From contig NZ_QYTW02000017.1 in assembly GCF_003605405.2 (NCBI RefSeq), forward strand, positions 44,416 through 108,415: a stretch of DNA of 64,000 bases, in the 5' to 3' direction. Each line of letters starts with the position of its first letter. Positions within the stretch are counted from its first letter, which is position 1. The notes below the pieces were generated by a model, which made no database searches, had not been told where the DNA came from, and worked only from the letters and a program-made list of their open reading frames with translations. The position numbers and the translations under genes were made by a program. The DNA is from Siminovitchia terrae (GTDB lineage: Bacteria > Bacillota > Bacilli > Bacillales > Bacillaceae_C). Of the stretch, positions 8,750 through 17,112 are shown in pieces.

Positions 8750-9472
8750 ATGAATATTGATTATAATCATCCAATTCCGCTGCATATCCAATTGAAAGAT
8801 CTTATAGAGCAGCAAATAGCGGAGGGCGTATATTCTGAACAAATTCCAAGTGAACGGCAGTTTATGGAAAAGTTTAATGTAAGCCGAAGTACTGTTCGGG
8901 AAGCCATTAGCTTATTGGTGAGGGAAGGAATACTTGAAAAGAGGCACGGCAAAGGCACCTTCGTTTCCTTGAAACCAATTCAGGATTGGCTTGGTCATTT
9001 AAGTAGCACAACTGAGGTCATCCTTGGAATGGGAATGAAGCCAGGAGCCAAACTGATTACCCATTACAAAACAACACCGGATCCTTACATACAGGGCCTA
9101 ACTGGATTCAGGGAAGCCTATTTTATCAAGAGAGTACGCTTTGCAGACGATATTCCAATTGGAGTTGAGCGTCATTATTATCCGGTGGAAATCGGGCAGA
9201 AGCTGGTTAAGTATGACTTGGACAACGCAACTTTATACGATTTAGTTCAGAATGAGCTCGGAATCCAGTTCGCAGAAGCCGATCAATCAATTTCCTGCGG
9301 GCCGTTATTGGAAGAGGACCGTGAGTATCTGGGAATACCGTCCGGTGCCTGTGTAATGACAGTAAGACGCGTGATTAAAAATGAGGCCGGGCGGATCATT
9401 GAGCTGGAGACCGCTTTTTACAGGAGTGATATGTATACATTTAAAGTGAATCTCTCGAGAAAATTTGGCTAG
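8750..9472 (+). CDS. GntR-family regulator (HutC/UTRA type)
   Basis: This protein of about 240 residues has an N-terminal GntR winged helix-turn-helix (PLHIQLKDLIEQQI, then SERQFMEKFNVSRSTVREAI and HGKGTFV) and a C-terminal UTRA effector domain that senses a small molecule. Two ATGs lie six bases apart at 8744 and 8750. The GGAGGGGG sequence abuts the first and is spaced correctly for the second, so 8750 is preferred. The gene sits directly upstream of the class III aminotransferase gene and points the same way, so it is a good candidate regulator of the taurine locus. The effector is unknown. Confidence 0.9.
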   Translation: MNIDYNHPIPLHIQLKDLIEQQIAEGVYSEQIPSERQFMEKFNVSRSTVREAISLLVREGILEKRHGKGTFVSLKPIQDWLGHLSSTTEVILGMGMKPGAKLITHYKTTPDPYIQGLTGFREAYFIKRVRFADDIPIGVERHYYPVEIGQKLVKYDLDNATLYDLVQNELGIQFAEADQSISCGPLLEEDREYLGIPSGACVMTVRRVIKNEAGRIIELETAFYRSDMYTFKVNLSRKFG

Positions 9473-9540
9473 GCAAGACATTTATAAATAAAGGTGATAA
9501 ATGTAATAGAATTAACAAATATCTGAATAAAGAAAATTTA

Positions 9541-9569
9541 TTGAAATGTAAAACTTCATGTTTTATACT
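9541..9569 (+). promoter_or_regulatory. Sigma-A-type promoter of the aminotransferase gene
   Basis: TTGAAA (9541-9546) and TATACT (9564-9569) are separated by exactly 17 bp. They lie about 90 bp upstream of the start at 9659, in the gap after the GntR gene. An ATAA-N5-TTAT inverted repeat around 9608 could be an operator, but this is only a suggestion. Confidence 0.7.
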
Positions 9570-9658
9570 AAGTTCAACTTCGACTAAAAAACTGGTACGG
9601 ACATCATAACGTCATTATAAGTTTAAAGATCAAAATATATGAAATGGAGGTCTAGAGG

Positions 9659-11014
9659 ATGAAAACTGAAGTTGAATTGAAGAAAGGGCTGCCAACAAAT
9701 GAAACACATCTTTGGAATGCGATCACACGCTATAATCCCGACGCGGAGCCGACAGTGGCCGTATCCGGTGAAGGCTCTTGGTTTACAGATGAAAATGGCA
9801 ACCGCTACCTTGATGGGGTTTCCGGTTTGTGGTGTTTAAACCTTGGTCATGGGAGACAGGAAATCGTTGACGCAGCAGCTGAACAAATGAAAGCCCTGTC
9901 ATATTTTCCATTGACAATGAATCATAAGCCTGCTGTACAATTGGCTGGAAAAATCAGCGAACTGCTGGGAGCTGATTATCAGGTGTTCTTTTCCAACAGT
10001 GGCTCTGAAGCAAATGAAACCGCTTTTAAAGTGATCAGACAGTACCATATTCAGACTGGCAATCCAGGAAAATATAAAATTATATCTCGATATAGGGGGT
10101 ACCATGGGGCTACGCTTGGAGCGCTCAGCGCTACGGCACAGGCCAACCGGCGCGTAAAATATGATCCGGGTGTTCCGGGTTTCCTTCATGTACATCCCCC
10201 ATACAGCTATCGGTCGCTGTTTGAGGGGACACCTGAAGAAACTGATTTGAAAGCGGCAGATCTTTTGGAAAGTACAATCCAGCATGAGGGTGAAGAGTCG
10301 GTGGCAGCGTTCATCATGGAGCCGTTCATTTCAGGCGGTGGAGTTATCGTACCTTCTGTGAAGTATATTCAACGTGTTCAGGAGATTTGTAAAAAATACA
10401 ATGTGCTGCTTGTCATGGATGAAGTGGTTTCGGGATATGGAAGAACCGGAGAAATGTTCGGTTTCCAGCATGCCGAAGGAGTTCAGCCGGACATTGTGAC
10501 AATGGCTAAAGGGTTGACGAGTGGATATTTACCTCTTGGAGCCACAGCTGTTAAATCAGAGATCTATGAAGTGTTCAAAAAACAGGGGAAAGACAATCAC
10601 TTCAGACATGTTTCCACTTATGGCGGGCATCCGGCTGCATGTGCGGTTGCCCTAGCAAATATAACAATAATTGAAAAAGAAAATATTGTCGAGCGGGTGA
10701 AGGAGTTGGGAGAATCCAAGATTGGAAGACTCCATCTGTTAAGTGATCACAAAAATGTTGGAGAGGTAAGACAGGCAGGCTTCCTAGTGGGGATGGAAAT
10801 GGTTGCTGACAAGGAGACGAAAGAACCGCTTGATGATGAAAAAATGGGAAGCATTTTGGCTGAATGCAGGAAGTGCGGATTGATGATCGGCAGAAATGGA
10901 GATACAGTGCCGGGTTTAAATAATGTAATCATCATTGCACCGCCGCTAACAAGTACTGAAGAAGATTTGGACTTTCTAGTTGAAACAGTAGAATCGGTGA
11001 TTCGTAGTCTTTAA
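9659..11014 (+). CDS. tpa: Class III aminotransferase, probable taurine:pyruvate aminotransferase
   Basis: This 451-residue PLP enzyme is of the class III (omega) aminotransferase family. Visible motifs are SNSGSEANE (phosphate loop, residues 112-120), YHGAT (148-152), MDEVVSGYGR (253-262) with the PLP-stacking Asp, and MAKGLTSGYLPLG, whose Lys284 is the expected Schiff-base lysine. A strong GGAGG precedes the ATG. Class III enzymes act on many omega-amino compounds. The assignment to taurine (giving sulfoacetaldehyde and alanine) rests on the sulfoacetaldehyde acetyltransferase gene 1.2 kb downstream. A beta-alanine or other omega-amino acid enzyme related to YhxA cannot be excluded from sequence alone. 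A repeat element separates it from the next gene. Confidence 0.78.
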   Translation: MKTEVELKKGLPTNETHLWNAITRYNPDAEPTVAVSGEGSWFTDENGNRYLDGVSGLWCLNLGHGRQEIVDAAAEQMKALSYFPLTMNHKPAVQLAGKISELLGADYQVFFSNSGSEANETAFKVIRQYHIQTGNPGKYKIISRYRGYHGATLGALSATAQANRRVKYDPGVPGFLHVHPPYSYRSLFEGTPEETDLKAADLLESTIQHEGEESVAAFIMEPFISGGGVIVPSVKYIQRVQEICKKYNVLLVMDEVVSGYGRTGEMFGFQHAEGVQPDIVTMAKGLTSGYLPLGATAVKSEIYEVFKKQGKDNHFRHVSTYGGHPAACAVALANITIIEKENIVERVKELGESKIGRLHLLSDHKNVGEVRQAGFLVGMEMVADKETKEPLDDEKMGSILAECRKCGLMIGRNGDTVPGLNNVIIIAPPLTSTEEDLDFLVETVESVIRSL

Positions 11015-11028
11015 AATTTTTCCTTAAA

Positions 11029-11224
11029 TTTAACTTCATTCAGCAGAAGTCTCCTACTTCTGTAAGTGGTGAGATGAATGCATGTTTGTATTCCATTCAG
11101 CGGGAGGTTCAAACCCCAGCTGAATAAAGTTAAAGCCTCCGGCGGATGCCACAGATTTTTAGAGGAAATTTATCGAGCGAAGCTCGATAAAATCTGGGCA
11201 TAAATACGCCAAGGCGCATTTGAT
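11029..11224 (+). repeat. 195-bp structured repeat, copy A
   Basis: This is a full copy of the interspersed element running from TTTAAC to TTTGAT. The left part is bounded by inverted repeats TTTAACTTCATTCAGC (11029-11044) and GCTGAATAAAGTTAAA (11119-11134). Inside are small hairpins, including an ACTT/AAGTGG stem and a GGTTCAAACC-type stem. The right part has ATCGAGC-gaa-GCTCGAT and a terminal GCC/GGC hairpin. It fills the gap between the aminotransferase and LysR genes, ending 20 bp before the LysR start codon. Confidence 0.9.
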
Positions 11225-11244
11225 AACTCGGGAGGAAAGCAGCA

Positions 11245-12159
11245 ATGGATTACGAAAGGTTGAAAACATTTATAGCAGTTGCTGAAAAGAAGAGTTTTTC
11301 CGAGGCGGCCAAAATATTGTATGTAACGCAGCCAACCATTTCGGCACAAATCAAGGCGCTGGAGGAAGAGGTTGGGACAAAGTTGTTTGAACGTACAACA
11401 AAAAAGGTGGAAATGACTCAATCCGCTGCAATTTTATTGAAATATGCTAAAAAAATCATTCATTTGAGCGACTCCGCTCAGAAGGAGATTTTGAAATTTG
11501 AGGACTGCATGTATGGGGATTTGAAAATAGGCTGCAGCTTCACAATAGGAGAATATGTCCTTCCTGAGTTCTTGAAATTATTTAAAGGTGATTATCCACT
11601 CATTCAGATGAGTGTTGATATCACCAATTCCAATAACATTGTATCGAACATTAAGGATCAATTTATTGATGTGGGATTGATTGAAACGCCGATTGATGAT
11701 GATCAGATTGTTGTGGAGCCTTTTATGGAAGATCAATTGATTCTAATTGCTGCGCCAGGCTATTTCCCCGATAACGAAATTACCATCTCGGCAGGACGTT
11801 TAAAGGATATTCCCTTAATAGTAAGGGAGAAGGGTTCGGGGACCAGAGCTGTTGTGAACCAGTATTTGCGTCAGACAGGAATTACGGAGGATGACTTAAA
11901 CCTGGTAATGGAGCTTGGAAGTACTGAAGCAGTCAAATCCACTGTATCGGCTAGACTTGGGGTTTCGATCATATCAAAAAGTGCAATCAAAAAAGAGCTC
12001 AAACTCAAACTTTTGAAAGCTTATCCGATTAAAGACCTTTCCTTTTACCGGCATTTTTACATCGCTTGTAGAAAGGATGTAGTTTTAAAACAAACCACAG
12101 AATTATTTATGGGACAATTGAAAAACAGCATGGTAAAAAGTGAAAAAGGTGTTTCATAA
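11245..12159 (+). CDS. LysR-family regulator, CysL-like
   Basis: This 304-residue LysR-type regulator has an N-terminal helix-turn-helix (LKTFIAVAEKKSFSEAAKIL, VTQPTISAQIKALE) and a two-lobed effector-binding domain. The sequence resembles B. subtilis CysL/YwfK-type regulators of sulfur metabolism. The start ATG has GGGAGGA ten bases upstream. It lies between the aminotransferase gene and xsc on the same strand, so it probably controls the taurine pathway, perhaps sensing a sulfonate or sulfite-related metabolite (inference). Copy A of the repeat ends just before it, so its promoter must lie in or upstream of the repeat. Confidence 0.85.
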   Translation: MDYERLKTFIAVAEKKSFSEAAKILYVTQPTISAQIKALEEEVGTKLFERTTKKVEMTQSAAILLKYAKKIIHLSDSAQKEILKFEDCMYGDLKIGCSFTIGEYVLPEFLKLFKGDYPLIQMSVDITNSNNIVSNIKDQFIDVGLIETPIDDDQIVVEPFMEDQLILIAAPGYFPDNEITISAGRLKDIPLIVREKGSGTRAVVNQYLRQTGITEDDLNLVMELGSTEAVKSTVSARLGVSIISKSAIKKELKLKLLKAYPIKDLSFYRHFYIACRKDVVLKQTTELFMGQLKNSMVKSEKGVS

Positions 12160-12170
12160 TCTGTTTCAGG

Positions 12171-12182
12171 CAACATATGTTG
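12171..12182. promoter_or_regulatory. Perfect 12-bp palindrome upstream of xsc
   Basis: CAACATATGTTG is self-complementary and lies 50 bp before the xsc start and 12 bp after the LysR stop. It could be part of a binding site for the adjacent LysR protein, but no second site or promoter was confidently matched. Confidence 0.4.
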
Positions 12183-12232
12183 TTGGTGATAAATTTTTAA
12201 AAGACATATGACATATTAAAGGAGGAAGTGAA

Positions 12233-14011
12233 ATGGTCCAACAAGAAACGGTAAAACAAAAAATTGCAACAGGTCAAAAATTGAAAATGACGCCGAGTGA
12301 GGCAATAGTTGAAACACTTGTACAGGAAAATGTAAAGGAAATTTACGGGATTGTAGGATCTGCTTTTATGGATATGCTTGACTTGTTTCCGACAGCAGGT
12401 ATCAGATTTATCCCAGTCCGTCATGAACAAAGTGCTGCGCATATGGCTGATGCTTTTACAAGAGTATCAGGTACAGCAGGTGTCGTTATTGGGCAGAATG
12501 GGCCGGGGATTACAAATATGGTGACATCTGTGGCAGCCGCATACCAGGCGCATACTCCGATGGTTGTCATTTCTCCTTCCGCAGGAACTCCGACGATCGG
12601 GTGGGATGGATTCCAGGAGGCGGATCAGGTATCGATCTTTAAATCGATAACTAAAGAAACAGTTCGAGTGACACATACAAGCCGCGTAGCCGACTGCCTG
12701 CGTACGGCCTTCAGAATCGCTTATGCTGAACGCGGTCCGGTTTTATACGATATTCCTCGAGATCTTTTTTATGGAGAGCTGGAAGACCAAATCCTTGAGC
12801 CGCATCAATACCGTACGGATGCTAGAGGAAGCGGTGACCCTGCATTGATTCAAAAAGCAGTTGAACTACTGAAGGACGCGAAAAACCCGGTCATCATTTC
12901 GGGACGTGGTGCCGTTGATGCCGATGGAGTAGAAACAGTTGTAAAAATAGCTGAACATTTATCTGCGCCAGCTGCAGTATCTTACATGCATAATGACGGA
13001 TTCCCAGCAGATCACCCATTGGCTGTTGGGCCGATTGGCTACATGGGAGCAAAATCAGCTATGCGTACATTGAAAGATGCTGATGTATTGCTCGCCATCG
13101 GAACACGTTTGTCTGTATTCGGAACGCTGCCTTGCTATGATATCGATTACTTTCCTAAAAATGCGAAAATCATTCAAATTGATATCAACCCTCGAAATAT
13201 TGCAAGAACGCACCCGGTTGAGGTGGGAATCATCGGAGACGCCAAAGCAGCCAGTGAAGAGTTGTATAATCAATTGTTGAAAGCTCAGCCTGAGCCTGCT
13301 CAAAATGCAGATCGCATGGCAGAAGTTGCAAAAAGTAAAGAAGCATGGGAGCAGGAATTGGTTGATCTTGCAATGGAACCAGGCAGTCCGATCAATCCGC
13401 GGAGAGCCCTTTTGGAACTGACTAGAGCACTTCCTGAAAACACAATTATTTCGACTGATATTGGAAACGTATCATCAACAGCAAATGCTTACTTGAAATT
13501 CAACAAAACAAGACGCCATATTGCAGCGCTGACTTTCGGAAATACTGGGTTTGCATACCCTGCGGCGATGGGTGCACAGCTAGCTGAACCTGATACTCCT
13601 GTAGTAGCTATCATCGGAGATGGCGCATGGGGAATGAGCTTGCACGAGGTGAGCACAGCTGTTGAACAGAACATCCCTGTCATTGCATGTGTATTCAATA
13701 ATAAATCTTGGGCTGCAGAGAAGAAGAACCAAGTAGATTACTATGACAACCGCTTCATCGGTTCCGACATCGAAGCTCCTGATTTCGCTGAAGTGGCAAG
13801 ATCAATGGGGGCACTTGGTTATACAATCGACAAGCCGGAAGATATTGCCGGAGTAGTAAAAGAAGTATTGGAGAAAAGAAAGCCTGCAGTCCTTAACATC
13901 TTTGTCGATGGAACACAACTCGCTCCGCCGTTTAGAAGAGATGCTCTGAAAATGCCAACACGCTTCCTGGATAAATACAAACACCTTGATCATGAGAATT
14001 GGAAAAAATAA
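12233..14011 (+). CDS. xsc: Sulfoacetaldehyde acetyltransferase
   Basis: This 592-residue thiamine-diphosphate enzyme converts sulfoacetaldehyde and phosphate to acetyl phosphate and sulfite, the desulfonating step of taurine catabolism. It has the three-domain layout of the acetolactate-synthase superfamily: N-terminal pyrimidine domain with the catalytic Glu in [13 protein letters not shown] (about residue 65), a central domain, and a C-terminal ThDP motif from GDGAWGMS (about residue 462) to NNKSW. It resembles Xsc more than acetolactate synthase: it lacks the usual FAD-associated landmarks and shows [13 protein letters not shown] and ENWKK at the end. The start has a perfect AAAGGAGG. A terminator follows, so it ends the operon. 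No phosphotransacetylase or sulfite exporter gene is in the window. Confidence 0.9.
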   Translation: MVQQETVKQKIATGQKLKMTPSEAIVETLVQENVKEIYGIVGSAFMDMLDLFPTAGIRFIPVRHEQSAAHMADAFTRVSGTAGVVIGQNGPGITNMVTSVAAAYQAHTPMVVISPSAGTPTIGWDGFQEADQVSIFKSITKETVRVTHTSRVADCLRTAFRIAYAERGPVLYDIPRDLFYGELEDQILEPHQYRTDARGSGDPALIQKAVELLKDAKNPVIISGRGAVDADGVETVVKIAEHLSAPAAVSYMHNDGFPADHPLAVGPIGYMGAKSAMRTLKDADVLLAIGTRLSVFGTLPCYDIDYFPKNAKIIQIDINPRNIARTHPVEVGIIGDAKAASEELYNQLLKAQPEPAQNADRMAEVAKSKEAWEQELVDLAMEPGSPINPRRALLELTRALPENTIISTDIGNVSSTANAYLKFNKTRRHIAALTFGNTGFAYPAAMGAQLAEPDTPVVAIIGDGAWGMSLHEVSTAVEQNIPVIACVFNNKSWAAEKKNQVDYYDNRFIGSDIEAPDFAEVARSMGALGYTIDKPEDIAGVVKEVLEKRKPAVLNIFVDGTQLAPPFRRDALKMPTRFLDKYKHLDHENWKK

Positions 14012-14029
14012 ATACAAGGTTAAAAACTT

Positions 14030-14066
14030 CAGCCCGTTAGGTGGAAGCCTGACGGGCTGATTTGTT
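14030..14066 (+). terminator. Intrinsic terminator of xsc
   Basis: CAGCCCGT pairs with ACGGGCTG across a 14-base loop and is followed by ATTTGTTT, 18 bp after the xsc stop. Confidence 0.85.
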
Positions 14067-14082
14067 TGAGCTTAGGGTGTTT

Positions 14083-14872
14083 ACGAAAATACTCTTCGGA
14101 ATTTAGAAATACTACTCACTTTGCGAAAATACTCTTCGGAATTCAGAAATACTACTCACTTTGCGAAAATACTCTTCGGAATTCAGAAACACTACTCACT
14201 TTGCGAAAATACTCTTCGGAATTCAGAAATACTACTCACTTTTACGAAAATACTCTTCGGAATTCAGAAAAACTGTTCACTTTGCGAAAATACTCTTCGG
14301 AATTTAGAAATACTACTCACTTTGCGAAAATACTCTCCGGAATTCAGAAATACTACTCACTTTGCGAAAATACTCTTCGGAATTCAGAAACACTACTCAC
14401 TTTGCGAAAATACTCTTCGGAATTCAGAAATACTACTCACTTTTACGAAAATACTCTTCGGAATTCAGAAAAACTGTTCACTTTTGCGAAAACACTCTTC
14501 GGAATTTAGAAAAACTGTTCACTTTGCGAAAACACTCTTCGAAATTTAGAAATACTACTCACTTTGCGAAAACACTCTTCGGAATTTAGAAATACTACTC
14601 ACTTTTCGAAAATACTCTTCGGAATTCAGAAATACTACTCACTTTTACGAAAACACTCTTCAGAATTCAGAAAAACTACTCACTTTTCGAAAACACTCTT
14701 CGGAACTTAGAAATACTACTCACTTTGCGAAAACACTCTTCGGAATTTAGAAATACTACTCACTTTGCGAAAATACTCTTCGGAATTCAGAAATACTACT
14801 CACTTTTACGAAAATATTCTTCAGAATTCAGAAAAACTGCTCACTTTGCGAAAATACTCTTCGGAACTCGGA
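14083..14872 (+). repeat. Tandem array of twenty 40-bp units
   Basis: Twenty units of 40-41 bp follow one another with no spacers. Each unit is two 20-bp halves that both begin AATACT: one continues CTTCGGAATTCAGA, the other ACTCACTTTGCGAA. Single-base variants recur every fifth unit: units 5 and 10 share TTACG and AACTGTTC, and units 1-5 and 6-10 are almost identical, so there is a higher-order repeat of about 200 bp. Forty is not a multiple of three, so ORFs through the array change frame and are not believable proteins. The last unit runs into the remnant ORF at 14882. Confidence 0.95.
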
Positions 14873-14881
14873 AGGTGGACT

Positions 14882-15115
14882 ATGACGTACTTTTGTTTTA
14901 ATTTATGGAGCGTCGATTGCTACTCCATGTGGGCTGATGATGAACCGATAATGCCATTATGGGCATGGGCGATTATCCATTCAGTCGCTGGATTCAGATT
15001 AATATGGTTTGGCAGGTATAAAATTTTTGAAAAAGTGATAACAGTTTTGATTGGTATTATGTTCCTTGCTGTTGTTTCAAAGGAAGTAAAGCCTGAGTTT
15101 AGGAAAATGGAATAA
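14882..15115 (+). pseudogene. Short ORF, possible C-terminal remnant of a membrane transporter
   Basis: This 77-residue ORF starts directly after the tandem array with no ribosome-binding site. It has two hydrophobic stretches (MPLWAWAIIHSVAGF and VITVLIGIMFLAVVS) and a charged end (KPEFRKME). The second segment is reminiscent of the last helix of NRAMP-type metal transporters, but the match is weak. It is most likely the decayed 3' end of a membrane protein gene whose 5' part was lost when the array formed. It could also be a chance ORF. Confidence 0.35.
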
Positions 15116-15169
15116 TACAGCATTGATCCTTGTCATCGTTATATTTTAAAATTGGGCTTGCCAAATTCA

Positions 15170-15342
15170 TTTAACTTGATTCTGCAGAAGTCTCCCACTT
15201 CTATAAGTGGTGAGATGAATGCATATTGATATTCCATTCAGTGGGGGTTCAAACCCCGGTTAAAGCCTCCGGCGGATGCCACAGATTTTATCGAGCGAAG
15301 CTCGATAAAATCTGGGCGCAAATACGCCAAGGCGCATTTGAT
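15170..15342 (+). repeat. 195-bp structured repeat, copy B (two internal deletions)
   Basis: The ends TTTAAC and TTTGAT are intact. This copy lacks most of the internal GCTGAATAAA inverted repeat and the CAGAGGAAATT segment before the ATCGAGC hairpin, giving 173 bp. It lies in the gap between the remnant ORF and the permease terminator. Confidence 0.88.
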
Positions 15343-15362
15343 TTTTTCATCCTTTAACAGCG

Positions 15363-15390
15363 AAAAGCTGCGGCATTGTCCGCAGCTTTT
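15363..15390 (-). terminator. Intrinsic terminator of the permease gene
   Basis: AAAAGCTGCGG pairs perfectly with CCGCAGCTTTT across a six-base loop. It lies just downstream of the permease stop (minus strand) and could work in both directions. Confidence 0.85.
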
Positions 15391-15398
15391 GTTTCAAA

Positions 15399-16889
15399 CT
15401 ATTTCGCTTCAGGTTCCGTGGCCATGGATTCGGCGGGGCTTTCCTTATCCCTGAAATCTCCCAAGATATAGTGATCCAAATCTTTTTCGGGTATTTCTTT
15501 GTAATTTTTATACCTTATAAGGAAGAAGATGCCTCCAAGTGCCACCCAGACAAGCAGGACAATCCAGGAAGGCGTACCCAAAAATCCTGGAGAGCCGGGA
15601 ACTACTAATAATAGAAAGAAGCCGATACTGCTGATGACTCCAATAAGTGCAACAAGCTTTCTCCCAGGAGCAACGAGGAGAATACCCCTTACTTTTCCAG
15701 TGTCTTGATCAGACCATTTAAAAAGGCGGTAGGCAACAAAAGTGGTGTAAAAGTAAGCGATCGTTACGCCCAAGGCAGCCATGTCAACGACCCATAATAA
15801 TGCTTGCCTTCCGAAGAACGGGGCAATGAGGCAAGCGGCCATTGTAAACCAGATACCCAATTTTGGAGTTGCGTATTTAGGGTGCAATTTTCCGAATGAA
15901 TCCGGAATGACTTTAGCCCTACCCATCGCAAACAGGAGCCGGCTCGTTGATACATAGAAACCGTTTAGACCTGTAAAAATTCCCATCATAACTGCAAAAG
16001 CAAGTATAAGGACGCCAACTCTGCCAAATGCATTTTCAACAATTGTACCTGTACCCCACATATATCCCGCATCAACTGTATTGATCCAAGGCATGCCAAC
16101 ACCAGTGGCAATGATAAGGAAGGCATAAGTCAGGCCCGCACAGATCAACGCCCAAAATATTAGCTTGAATGATTTGCTTGGATGGAAATCAAATTCTTCA
16201 GCTGCTTGCGGGATATTGTCAAAGCCGACATAAGCCCATGGTGCAATGGCTATGATGGCTGCTATAGCTGCAAGGGAAGACGTTCCAGGTTTAAAAAGCG
16301 GCTGTAAATTCTCCATCGAGCTTGAAGGGTGAAAGACCATTCCCACTGTCAAAAGGATAATCGCTATCACAAGCCCTACGCAAAAGATGAACTGTGAGAA
16401 TCCCGAAAGGCTTGCTCCACGAATGTTTAAATAGGCAAAGAAAATTAAAGCGAGACAAGCAATGATGACTTCACCAAAAGTGACGTCCCATCCGGCAATA
16501 GTGTAAAGGTGGCCTTTCGTAAAGAAAGCGGGCATTGTGAATTTTGCCAACAGGGCTAAAGCAGAAGCATTCAAAGCAACGATTGACATATAGCCAAGTG
16601 TCAGGAACCACCCGCAAAAGAATGCATGATATCTTCCAAGCCCGTAATAGGCATATGCAAATTCTCCTCCCGAGACTGGCAGTTTTTCGACGAGATAGCC
16701 ATAGCTCACACCAATTACAATCATAAGAAGCGCTCCGATGGAATAACCAATAATGACACCAAGAGGCCCTGCCATTGACATCCAGTCCACAGGCAATACA
16801 AAGGCTCCCCAGCCGATACAGGATCCGAAAGCGATGGCCCAAACCCAATGAGGCTTTAACGTCTTTGCCAGCTGCTGCCGTTGTTCCAT
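15399..16889 (-). CDS. APC-family amino acid/amine permease
   Basis: This 496-residue protein has about 12-13 predicted membrane helices of the amino acid-polyamine-organocation superfamily. Near the N terminus is the helix-breaking motif GSCIGWGAFVLP, then PVSGGEFAYAY, and a mid-protein PWAYVGFDNIPQAAEEF that is common in permeases of this group. The C-terminal tail is hydrophilic and acidic. The start at 16889 was chosen for its AAGGAGGG; an extension to 16988 has no ribosome-binding site. It faces the xsc gene and is a reasonable candidate for taurine or amine uptake by position only. A cre-like site lies just upstream, suggesting catabolite control. Confidence 0.85.
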   Translation of the reverse strand: MEQRQQLAKTLKPHWVWAIAFGSCIGWGAFVLPVDWMSMAGPLGVIIGYSIGALLMIVIGVSYGYLVEKLPVSGGEFAYAYYGLGRYHAFFCGWFLTLGYMSIVALNASALALLAKFTMPAFFTKGHLYTIAGWDVTFGEVIIACLALIFFAYLNIRGASLSGFSQFIFCVGLVIAIILLTVGMVFHPSSSMENLQPLFKPGTSSLAAIAAIIAIAPWAYVGFDNIPQAAEEFDFHPSKSFKLIFWALICAGLTYAFLIIATGVGMPWINTVDAGYMWGTGTIVENAFGRVGVLILAFAVMMGIFTGLNGFYVSTSRLLFAMGRAKVIPDSFGKLHPKYATPKLGIWFTMAACLIAPFFGRQALLWVVDMAALGVTIAYFYTTFVAYRLFKWSDQDTGKVRGILLVAPGRKLVALIGVISSIGFFLLLVVPGSPGFLGTPSWIVLLVWVALGGIFFLIRYKNYKEIPEKDLDHYILGDFRDKESPAESMATEPEAK

Positions 16890-16917
16890 TAAAAAACCCT
16901 CCTTCATTTCCGTTGTA

Positions 16918-16931
16918 TAAAAGCGCTTACA
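16918..16931 (-). promoter_or_regulatory. cre-like (CcpA) site upstream of the permease
   Basis: Read on the minus strand, TGTAAGCGCTTTTA fits the catabolite-responsive element consensus TGWAANCGNTNWCA at all but one defined position. It lies about 30 bp upstream of the start codon, a position expected to repress transcription when sugars are plentiful. Confidence 0.6.
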
Positions 16932-17112
16932 AAGAGGAGTCGTCAAGATGTTAATTAAAATTCTATTCCTTTGATTGGTTGAAATCAACGATATCTGATA
17001 ATTCTAATAATCAGAATGTGCGATATCATTCATGCTTATTTTCTATATATAAAGGTACATGACTCGTCTGTTTTTAATGTTATTCCGGATAAAAACAAAT
17101 CAGCACTGCTTA

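Noticed and set aside
9899..10285. Minus-strand ORF of 128 codons inside the aminotransferase gene
   Set aside because: It is fully contained in a well-supported gene on the other strand and has no coding features of its own.
12233..14011. Acetolactate synthase large subunit
   Set aside because: No small regulatory subunit follows, and sequence motifs and the aminotransferase context fit Xsc.
14066..14549. ORFs of 142-147 codons through the tandem array
   Set aside because: The 40-bp unit is not a multiple of three, so the translations just cycle through frames of the repeat; there is no ribosome-binding site.
14083..14872. CRISPR array
   Set aside because: Units are contiguous with no unique spacers, and no cas genes are present.
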